Positions 1-5,419 of a DNA stretch of 6,579 nucleotides are shown in pieces (the stretch's first letter is position 1; each line of letters opens with the position of its first letter). Source of the stretch: Calditrichota bacterium. GTDB lineage: Bacteria > Electryoneota > RPQS01. A program made the translations under genes and the position numbers. The DNA lies in the NCBI GenBank assembly GCA_020057985.1, contig JAGVEU010000123.1:1-6579 (forward strand). Reading direction: 5' to 3'. The notes below the pieces were generated by a model. It ran no database searches. It was not told the origin of the DNA and was given only the letters and a program-made list of their open reading frames with translations.

Positions 1-31
1 CCGCTCAGCACTCCACGTCACGCGAGTGAGG

Positions 32-58
32 GGCATGTGAGGAGTGGGGACACATGCC
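32..58. repeat. 8-bp perfect inverted repeat (hairpin) at window edge
   Basis: GGCATGTG (32-39) and CACATGCC (51-58) are exact reverse complements separated by an 11-nt loop rich in G and A. There is no T-run after either arm, so this is not an intrinsic terminator. The 8-bp stem and 11-nt loop match the geometry of the palindromic repeat at 1882-1908, and a GC-rich GCCGCG follows the right arm much as CGGCGG follows in that repeat, but the stem sequence differs. It could be the remnant or relative of a dispersed palindrome, or a 3' structure of a gene lying left of the window. Confidence 0.4.
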
Positions 59-189
59 GCCGCGAAAGAGGGGTGGTTTGGAAAAGATTCTGAACGCCTA
101 TCCGAGGACGGACAGTGTCCAGAATGACAGTCGGTTTGATCGGCGGCAACACAGGGTCGCCACTGCAGGGCATCTGCGTGACAACAGAT

Positions 190-224
190 AAAAAAAGGCG
201 ACCCTCTTCAGGCCGCCTTTTTTT
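190..224 (-). terminator. Intrinsic terminator for the response regulator gene
   Basis: AAAAAAAGGCG (190-200) pairs perfectly with CGCCTTTTTTT (214-224) around a 13-nt loop. Read on the minus strand, the GC stem is followed by a run of seven Ts and lies 15 nt beyond the response regulator stop codon. Because the A-run and T-run are symmetric it could also end plus-strand transcripts entering from the left, so it may be bidirectional. Confidence 0.8.
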
Positions 225-239
225 CTGGTCACGTTCGCT

Positions 240-1700
240 TCACTTTTCCATGTGGAGGTCAATTCCGAGGTCACGGGCTTTTTTCCATAGCGTCGTGCGA
301 TCAATTTTCAGCAAGCGGGCGGCGCGGATGACATGGCCGCCTGAGGCTTGCAGTGCGGTTTCAATAAACATTTTCTCAAAGCTCTTCACGGCAGGCTTGA
401 GCGGGCCGGGTTTGCTCAGCAGTTCGCCGCTGTCACTGGCGGGCTGCGTATACGGCGTGGGCAGATTCAGCGCAGATGTGGGATGCGGCATCGGCATCCC
501 GCCCGTCGAAGCCTGCACCGCTTGCGCGAGGAACGAGAAGGAGTTGGCGCTGATCACGGTTCCGGTGGTGGAAAGAATCGCCCGTTCTATCGCGTTTTCC
601 AGTTCGCGCACATTCCCCGGCCAAGTGTGACTCAAGAGCATCGCCATCGCCTCGTCCGTCAGCGTGTAGGTTCCCTTGCCCAATCTGCTGCCGATCTTAT
701 CGAGGAAATGCGCACAGAGGAGTGGAATGTCTTCGCGTCTTTCCCGCAACGGAGTTACGGTGATCGGCACCACGTTCAAGCGGTAGTAAAGATCGAGGCG
801 GAAGCGTCCCTCCTGAATCAATCGCTCAAGGTCGCGGTTGGTGGCTGTAATCACCCGAATGTTGACCGGAATCCGCTTGTTGCCGCCGATCTTTTCCACC
901 ACGCGATCCTGCAGCACGTTGAGCAACTTCACCTGTGTAGCCAGTGAGATATCGCCGATTTCATCGAGAAATACTGTGCCGCCGTCGGCCAACTCGAACT
1001 TGCCGATTCGCGTTTGCCGGGCATCGGTAAAGGCTCCCCTTTCATGGCCGAAGAGTTCGCTTTCGAGCAGTGTTTCAGGCAGAGCGGAGCAATTTACTTT
1101 GATAAACGGGCGACTGTGGCGCGACCCCTCGAAGTGAAGCGCACGCGCCACCAATTCCTTTCCCGTTCCCGTCTCGCCGCGAATGAGCACTGTCGAGTCC
1201 ACCTCCGACACCTCCCGAATCAGGTCGAAGACCATGTGCATTTCCGCAGACCTCCCCACCAACCCACCTAACTTGTGATCCCCGCCGAGCCGTCGCTTGA
1301 GCTTGTCCACCTCGCCCTGCAATCGGACATTGGCCAGCGAATTCTCTACCGCAGTCGCCAGTAATCTGGACTGCAATGGATTCGAGATGAACGTCGCTGC
1401 GCCTCTCTGCACCGCTGCCAACGCCTCTTCTGTTTCCTCTCCCTCAGAAAAGAACAGAACCGGAAGTCTGCCGTAGCGGCTCCGGATTTCATCAAGCACC
1501 TCCATACCGGTGGCTTCGTTCAGTCGCAGATCGCAAAGCACGAGGTCAATCGCCTCGTTCTCCAGCCGGTGAAGCACTTGCTTCGGGTCAGGCTCGGTCA
1601 GAACGTTGTAGTTTCCCTCGCTTTTGAGCCGGTCGGCCAGTGCATTGAGTGTGCTAAGTTCATCATCTATAATAAGAAGGGTTGTGTCAGTCATCAGCAT
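240..1700 (-). CDS. Sigma-54-dependent response regulator, NtrC family
   Basis: Cytoplasmic two-component transcription activator that would couple ATP hydrolysis to opening of sigma-54 promoters. Domains in order: receiver (about 5-122) with acidic pair D12/D13, phosphoacceptor D57 and S85; AAA+ domain (about 145-385) with Walker A GETGTGKE (175-182), sigma-54 contact loop GAFTDA (222-227), Walker B FLDE (244-247) and arginine-finger region GRFRLDLYYR (298-307); Pro/Ser-rich linker (about 396-435); Fis-type helix-turn-helix (about 440-480). The 486-residue length is normal. Two oddities: the receiver's conserved lysine (K in the usual K-P) is N107 in ISNPL, and the loop is GAFTDA rather than GAFTGA. 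Start: ATG at 1700 has GGAG at 1708-1705 only 4 nt away; the in-frame ATG at 1694 (MTDTTLL) has 10 nt and may be the true start. Numbering here is from 1700. No histidine kinase is adjacent, so the signal is unknown. A terminator follows closely. Confidence 0.96.
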   Translation of the reverse strand: MLMTDTTLLIIDDELSTLNALADRLKSEGNYNVLTEPDPKQVLHRLENEAIDLVLCDLRLNEATGMEVLDEIRSRYGRLPVLFFSEGEETEEALAAVQRGAATFISNPLQSRLLATAVENSLANVRLQGEVDKLKRRLGGDHKLGGLVGRSAEMHMVFDLIREVSEVDSTVLIRGETGTGKELVARALHFEGSRHSRPFIKVNCSALPETLLESELFGHERGAFTDARQTRIGKFELADGGTVFLDEIGDISLATQVKLLNVLQDRVVEKIGGNKRIPVNIRVITATNRDLERLIQEGRFRLDLYYRLNVVPITVTPLRERREDIPLLCAHFLDKIGSRLGKGTYTLTDEAMAMLLSHTWPGNVRELENAIERAILSTTGTVISANSFSFLAQAVQASTGGMPMPHPTSALNLPTPYTQPASDSGELLSKPGPLKPAVKSFEKMFIETALQASGGHVIRAARLLKIDRTTLWKKARDLGIDLHMEK

Positions 1701-1786
1701 AGGTCTCCGGTTGAATACATAGGGGGCGGGCTACTCAACCATCTTATCGGCAGAATCGGGGGAGGTCTTTAGAAGGGAAATTAAAA

Positions 1787-1807
1787 ATTGAAAACCGAAA
1801 ATCGAAA
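1787..1807. repeat. Three tandem 7-bp A-rich units
   Basis: Consecutive heptamers ATTGAAA, ACCGAAA and ATCGAAA share the pattern A-N-Y-GAAA. They sit in non-coding DNA about 90 bp upstream of the response regulator start. Function is unknown; slippage-generated filler is the simplest reading. Confidence 0.45.
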
Positions 1808-1873
1808 AGAGGACTCTTATTGTTAGATGTTAAACAGAAATAGTGAATTGAACGACATTATAATGACATTCTC

Positions 1874-1915
1874 AGATTCCGGCAGGGTTGCGAGGACATT
1901 AACCCTGCACGGCGG
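1874..1915 (+). repeat. Palindromic intergenic repeat, copy A
   Basis: This 42-bp unit starts AGATTCCGG and ends CGGCGG. Its core is a perfect 8-bp stem, GCAGGGTT (1882-1889) with AACCCTGC (1901-1908), around an 11-nt loop containing GCGAGGAC. The stem can extend by CCG/CGG with one bulged base. Near-identical copies occur at 6171-6211 (inverted) and 6292-6334 (same orientation). All three are strictly intergenic. The form is that of a REP-like extragenic palindrome. Homology extends a few bases left: TCTCAGATT is shared with copy B. Confidence 0.85.
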
Positions 1916-1975
1916 TCAGATTTCCACTTGCGAGCATGATGCATAGCCGCTGAAACACCCTCCCTGATCGTGTAT

Positions 1976-2004
1976 TTGACATTTTGACAGCATGAGGGTA
2001 TATT
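1976..2004 (+). promoter_or_regulatory. Sigma-70-type promoter of the four-gene block
   Basis: TTGACA (1976-1981) matches the -35 consensus exactly. After a 17-nt spacer, TATATT (1999-2004) matches the -10 consensus at five of six positions. Transcription would start near 2011, giving a leader of about 63 nt before the lipoprotein ATG at 2074. A second TTGACA at 1984-1989 has no -10 hexamer at proper spacing. Caution: Bacteroidota primary sigma factors prefer a different -7/-33 pattern, so activity depends on the host lineage. Confidence 0.65.
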
Positions 2005-2015
2005 AACAAGTTCAT

Positions 2016-2037
2016 AGTAATTCTGGCGAGAATTACT
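2016..2037 (+). promoter_or_regulatory. Leader hairpin / operator-like inverted repeat
   Basis: AGTAATTCT (2016-2024) and AGAATTACT (2029-2037) are perfect reverse complements around the 4-nt loop GGCG. Flanking TTC (2011-2013) and GAA (2038-2040) can add pairs past a bulged AT. It begins about five bases after the predicted transcription start and ends 25 nt before the Shine-Dalgarno site. No T-run follows, so it is not an intrinsic terminator. It could be a 5'-end mRNA stabiliser or a repressor operator overlapping the early transcribed region. Confidence 0.55.
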
Positions 2038-2062
2038 GAACACAGAAGTCCGAAAATCAAAT

Positions 2063-2066
2063 GGAG
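2063..2066 (+). promoter_or_regulatory. Shine-Dalgarno site of the lipoprotein gene
   Basis: GGAG lies 7 nt before the ATG at 2074, which fixes that start. It is the only good ribosome-binding site among the first three genes of the plus-strand block. Confidence 0.75.
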
Positions 2067-2073
2067 AATCCCA

Positions 2074-3117
2074 ATGAACCGCAGAGCATTGATTGTACTT
2101 CTATTCTTAGCAGCGCTCTTTCTGCTAATCTCATGTGCCGATGATACCGAAGATCCGATTCCGCAGCCGTCCGCCGTGCCCACCGGATATGCGCGGGTGA
2201 GTGGCACAGTCCGTGACAGCAGTGGTACCCTCCAGTCCGGAGTTGGACTGCATGTCAACTATGTTTTGTCTCCGCACAGCGCCTTTCTGAGTGACAACCT
2301 TGCCCGAACTCGTCATGCGAGTTTAGATACAGTGAGCCTGCTGTCCTTCGTCGCGGTTGGTGGCGAGGGTCGCATCACTCTGAGCTGGGTTACGGCCTCG
2401 GAGTCAGATAACGACAGCTTCACTGTCGTCCGTGGCGGTGGTCCTGTCGCGCATATACCGACGCAGGGGAACGGAACGACACCGCATTACTACCAGTGGG
2501 TTGATCTGAGTGTTAATCCCGGTGTCATGTACACCTACTGGTTGTACTCGGTGGACATAAACGGAGTGATTCAGAACCTGGCATCCGATTCCGCAATTGC
2601 CGACACGGCCGCATATACACCCGAAGAGTCCGTGCTACATCCCAGCTATCCGAATCCGGTTGTGGATACCGTCAATTTCTGGTACGAATTGACCAACGGC
2701 CAAAGTGTGTTGCTGACGATCAAGCAAAAGGATGGATCCTTCATAGACACGGTCACGTTGGGTACATATCCCACAGGTGTGTTTGGATTTACCTACGAGA
2801 TGAATTCACTGCCCAATGGCCGCTATGAATATCGCATGCGAGCCGGAGCCTACGACACAACCATGGTGCTGCTGAAAAATTCAACCAATCATCTCGAACC
2901 AGCGGCCTACACGACCGCTGCAGAAGGAACTTACTCCCTCGATCTTGCTGTAGGGGACACCATTCGGATGTATGACAGCGATTACCACTATCTCGGTTAC
3001 GATGTGTTGCGTCAAGTCCATCTGACGGCCAAAAAGTCCGGATTCGCAGACGAGGATGTTTTACTCACGCTCACCAATCAAGAACGGCAGACTCTGAATT
3101 TTACACTGACGCCATAG
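2074..3117 (+). CDS. Putative outer-membrane lipoprotein with FN3-like and T9SS-sorting-like modules
   Basis: No enzymatic function is recognised. Residues 1-20 form a lipoprotein signal peptide (basic MNRR, long hydrophobic run) with lipobox LISC, lipidation at C21 and Ala at +2, suggesting outer-membrane rather than inner-membrane retention. After a short Pro/Asp-rich linker, residues about 38-66 (RVSGTVRDSSG) resemble the first strands of a carboxypeptidase-regulatory-like beta-sandwich. Residues about 87-182 are FN3-like (ITLSWVTASESDND, then YTYWLYSVDINGV), and about 186-268 resemble the 'YPNP' C-terminal sorting/FlgD-Ig module (SYPNP at 191-195, LPNGRYEYRMRAG). Residues about 270-347 (EGTYSLDLAVGDTI, LTLTNQERQTLNFTL) look like the remaining strands of the first domain. 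The sorting-like module is therefore internal, not terminal. First gene after the promoter at 1976-2004. Likely role: surface or envelope-associated binding or scaffold protein, by inference only. Confidence 0.85.
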   Translation: MNRRALIVLLFLAALFLLISCADDTEDPIPQPSAVPTGYARVSGTVRDSSGTLQSGVGLHVNYVLSPHSAFLSDNLARTRHASLDTVSLLSFVAVGGEGRITLSWVTASESDNDSFTVVRGGGPVAHIPTQGNGTTPHYYQWVDLSVNPGVMYTYWLYSVDINGVIQNLASDSAIADTAAYTPEESVLHPSYPNPVVDTVNFWYELTNGQSVLLTIKQKDGSFIDTVTLGTYPTGVFGFTYEMNSLPNGRYEYRMRAGAYDTTMVLLKNSTNHLEPAAYTTAAEGTYSLDLAVGDTIRMYDSDYHYLGYDVLRQVHLTAKKSGFADEDVLLTLTNQERQTLNFTLTP

Positions 3118-3126
3118 TAACGCAAT

Positions 3127-4515
3127 TTGTTTAGGTTATTTCTAATTCTGTTTCTCTTCTGCCTGCTTGTCTCAATTGCCGCAGCACAGGAGGCTTCGAT
3201 TGCGGGTCGTGTGATGCGCCGTGGCCGTGCGCCGATGGCCTATGCACATGTGACTTACACTCATCAAGCCACCGGCGCTGTTTACTCGACAATGACCGGC
3301 TTGGAGGGTGAGTATGAACTGTCCGGATTGACTCTGGCAATTCATGAGCAGCATCGCTCTGGACAACGAACTTCATTCGGATTCGATGTGACGAACACCG
3401 TTGGTTCATCGCGCAATTTCTTCCTGCAAAGCACGAGTCCCATAGATAAGATCAGGGTGTACAATATTCTCGGACGACAGGTGGCTGAAGTGCGATTGAC
3501 GATGGAGCAGATCACGGCTGCTCACTGGATGAATCGGGGATTTTGGGATGGTCGAGCCGATGATGGAACGCTTGTAGCGGATGGCGTATATTTCGCCTCG
3601 GCACTCACTCCTTCCGGTCTGCAAGCAGTTAAGTTTATGCATCTCGCCGGAGGCACAGCGGCGCTTCCGCAACGGGGAATCGCAACAACCCTGAGTATTC
3701 CCGAAAATCCAGTGCGATGGACACCTCGCGGTTCACTCGATGAATCTGTGTACACGGTGACGCTCGTTCATGACTCTCTGGGCGGACGGTTTGCGGACAC
3801 GAGTTTCACCCGCTTGCTGCACGAGGGTGATAACGGATTTGTCATGGATACGGTCACCACGCTGCCGCCGCTGCGTGTGCTGTTTGTCGGCAATAGCTAC
3901 ACGTATTACAATGGCGGCGTGAGCGAACACGTGCATAATCTCATGATGTCCGCGGATTCGACTTCAGGCATCTACACTTCCATGATTGCCTATGGTGGCT
4001 TCACCTTGCAGAATCATTGGGGCAATGCAGACACCCGTAGCACAATTCAGAACGGCCGCTGGGACTTGGTAATCTTGCAGGAGCAGAGTACGCGACCGGT
4101 GGACGAGCCGCAATTGATGTATGCCTATGCGATTTTGTTGGACAGCCTGATACGAATATCGAGCGCCGAGACGGGCTTTTACATGACTTGGGGCCGGCAG
4201 AACAGACCCTTCATGATTGACACTCTCGCAGCAGCATACGAGTTTATCGGCGGACAACTTCAGGCAATGATTGCACCGGTCGGACGAGCATTTCAAAGGT
4301 GTATTGAGCATCATCCCTTGATTAACCTGTACGACACGGACGGAAGCCATCCGAGTGTCTGGGGCACCTATCTTGCCTGCTGCGTCTTCTATGCGAGTAT
4401 TTGGAATTACAGCCCCCTTGGAATCAGCTATGTGAATGACCCGCGTATCACTGACGAAGAGCGAACGATTTTGCAAACAGTGGCGTGGGAAACGGTAACG
4501 GATTATCATCCATGA
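3127..4515 (+). CDS. Secreted SGNH/GDSL-like hydrolase with N-terminal beta-sandwich modules
   Basis: Probably an exported esterase-like enzyme; substrate unknown. Residues 1-21 form a Sec signal peptide with likely cleavage near AAAQ (18-21). Residues about 23-72 resemble a carboxypeptidase-regulatory-like domain (ASIAGRVMRRG, EGEYELSGL). Residues about 105-175 resemble a FlgD-Ig/T9SS-type module (IRVYNILGRQVAEV, WDGRADDGTLVADGVYF). After a beta-rich linker, about 248-430 is an SGNH-type domain: GNS with nucleophile S257, glycines 290-291 as block II, LQEQS (317-321) where block III normally has GxND, and D405-G-S-H408 as the catalytic Asp/His pair. The pattern GNSYTYYN, LQEQS, YMTWGR, DGSHPS recalls DUF4886-like SGNH proteins. 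The start is TTG: the frame has a TAA at 3118-3120, the signal peptide follows at once, and no in-frame ATG lies upstream. No Shine-Dalgarno site is seen, so coupling to the lipoprotein gene 9 nt upstream is likely. Confidence 0.85.
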   Translation: MFRLFLILFLFCLLVSIAAAQEASIAGRVMRRGRAPMAYAHVTYTHQATGAVYSTMTGLEGEYELSGLTLAIHEQHRSGQRTSFGFDVTNTVGSSRNFFLQSTSPIDKIRVYNILGRQVAEVRLTMEQITAAHWMNRGFWDGRADDGTLVADGVYFASALTPSGLQAVKFMHLAGGTAALPQRGIATTLSIPENPVRWTPRGSLDESVYTVTLVHDSLGGRFADTSFTRLLHEGDNGFVMDTVTTLPPLRVLFVGNSYTYYNGGVSEHVHNLMMSADSTSGIYTSMIAYGGFTLQNHWGNADTRSTIQNGRWDLVILQEQSTRPVDEPQLMYAYAILLDSLIRISSAETGFYMTWGRQNRPFMIDTLAAAYEFIGGQLQAMIAPVGRAFQRCIEHHPLINLYDTDGSHPSVWGTYLACCVFYASIWNYSPLGISYVNDPRITDEERTILQTVAWETVTDYHP

Positions 4516-4525
4516 GAAAACAACC

Positions 4526-5419
4526 ATGACTCTTTTTCAAGGCCTATGGGTGGCCTTAGTGACCCCATTCAAAGACGGCAATATAGACGAACCTGCTCTG
4601 CAAGGATTGGTCGAGGATTTCTCGGTGCGCGGAGTTCGCGGGTTCATTCCGCTTGGTACAACCGGCGAATCCTCGACACTTACAACTGAAGAGCGGCGGC
4701 GCGTGCTCAAGCTGTGTCTTGAGGCGGCGGGAGACGTCTCCGTAGTTCCCGGCTGCGGCACCAACAACACGGCGCAGACCATCGAGCGTGTGAAGGAAGC
4801 CGCCGCAATGGGCGCAACCGGTGCAATGGTGATTACGCCTTACTACACAAAGCCCACGCAAGAGGGTCTGATTGCGCACTTCCATGCTATTGCAAACAGC
4901 GCGGACTTGCCATTGATGATGTACAATGTTCCCGGACGAACTGGAGTGAACATGCTGCCCGAAACGGTCGAGAAACTTGCCGCGCATCCGAACATTGACG
5001 GACTGAAGGAAGCGAGCGGCAATCTCGAACAGATCGGCGAGATTTGCCGGCGCGTCGCGGGACAGATGAATGTGCTTTCAGGAGATGACGGACTGACGCT
5101 GCCGATTCTGTCGGTAGGCGGCGAAGGTCTTGTATCGGTTGCGGCACATATTGCTCCGGAACCGTTTGCGGAAATGATTGATTGCTATTGGAAAGATAAT
5201 CCGCAGCGTGCGCTTGATCTGCACCGCCGTGTTATGCCATTGTGCAAAGCGCTGTTCCTTGAAACCAGCCCCGCGCCAGTCAAATGCGCGCTCTGGATCG
5301 AGGGTAAAATCCAGAATGAGTTGCGGCTCCCGCTTGTACCTGTTCGTCCGGAAACACGGGAAAAGCTGATGATTGCCATACAGAATTATTATCTGGAAGT
5401 GAAGGACGCAGATGCCTAA
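4526..5419 (+). CDS. dapA: 4-hydroxy-tetrahydrodipicolinate synthase
   Basis: Cytoplasmic class I aldolase that condenses pyruvate with L-aspartate-4-semialdehyde, the first committed step toward diaminopimelate and lysine. The 297-residue length is typical of the (beta/alpha)8-barrel family. All key residues are visible: GTTGES (44-49) with the proton-relay threonine, PYYTKP (105-110) with Y107, YNVPGRTG (133-140) with Y133 and R138, and the Schiff-base lysine K161 in GLKEASGN. The C-terminal part has the usual NPxPVK-like segment as SPAPVK (248-253). It starts 10 nt after the hydrolase stop and overlaps dapB by 8 nt. There is only a weak purine stretch (GAGAA, 4514-4518) as a ribosome site, suggesting translational coupling. 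Close relatives such as N-acetylneuraminate lyase share the fold, but the dapB neighbour supports this call. Confidence 0.97.
   Translation: MTLFQGLWVALVTPFKDGNIDEPALQGLVEDFSVRGVRGFIPLGTTGESSTLTTEERRRVLKLCLEAAGDVSVVPGCGTNNTAQTIERVKEAAAMGATGAMVITPYYTKPTQEGLIAHFHAIANSADLPLMMYNVPGRTGVNMLPETVEKLAAHPNIDGLKEASGNLEQIGEICRRVAGQMNVLSGDDGLTLPILSVGGEGLVSVAAHIAPEPFAEMIDCYWKDNPQRALDLHRRVMPLCKALFLETSPAPVKCALWIEGKIQNELRLPLVPVRPETREKLMIAIQNYYLEVKDADA
5401..5406 (+). promoter_or_regulatory. Shine-Dalgarno site of dapB inside dapA
   Basis: GAAGGA ends 5 nt before the dapB ATG at 5412 and lies within the last codons of dapA, supporting that start and the 8-nt gene overlap. Confidence 0.7.

Larger units (their letters stand above)
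1701..2073. other. Divergent intergenic region
   Basis: This 373-bp spacer separates the minus-strand response regulator from the plus-strand four-gene block. It contains an A-rich heptamer patch (1787-1807), a 10-bp palindrome CATTATAATG (1856-1865), palindromic repeat copy A (1874-1915), the plus-strand promoter (1976-2004), a leader hairpin (2016-2037) and a Shine-Dalgarno site (2063-2066). I see no convincing promoter for the minus-strand gene and no GG-N10-GC sigma-54 element, and no credible gene lies here. Confidence 0.75.

Noticed and set aside
87..125. Possible long hairpin ATTCTG...CAGAAT with GGAC/GTCC inside
   Set aside because: The stems are short, share a base (C120), and have no supporting context.
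115..947. Two overlapping plus-strand open frames (115-630 and 348-947)
   Set aside because: They lie antisense to the Fis and AAA+ domains of the response regulator, show no domain or signal of their own, and lack ribosome sites; they are frame shadows.
1856..1865. Palindrome CATTATAATG containing TATAAT on both strands, as a promoter for the response regulator or a divergent promoter
   Set aside because: Neither strand has a -35-like hexamer at 16-18 nt; AT-rich self-complementarity alone is weak evidence.
1984..2012. Second TTGACA at 1984-1989 as an alternative -35
   Set aside because: At 17-nt spacing the hexamer is CAAGTT, a poor -10; the TTGACA at 1976 pairs with TATATT at exactly 17 nt.
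1701..2073. Sigma-54 promoter (GG-N10-GC type) near the sigma-54 activator
   Set aside because: I found no element with TGGC and TGC at the required spacing on either strand in this spacer.
3964..4527. Minus-strand open frame of 187 codons
   Set aside because: It is antisense to the well-supported SGNH domain and has no recognisable motif.
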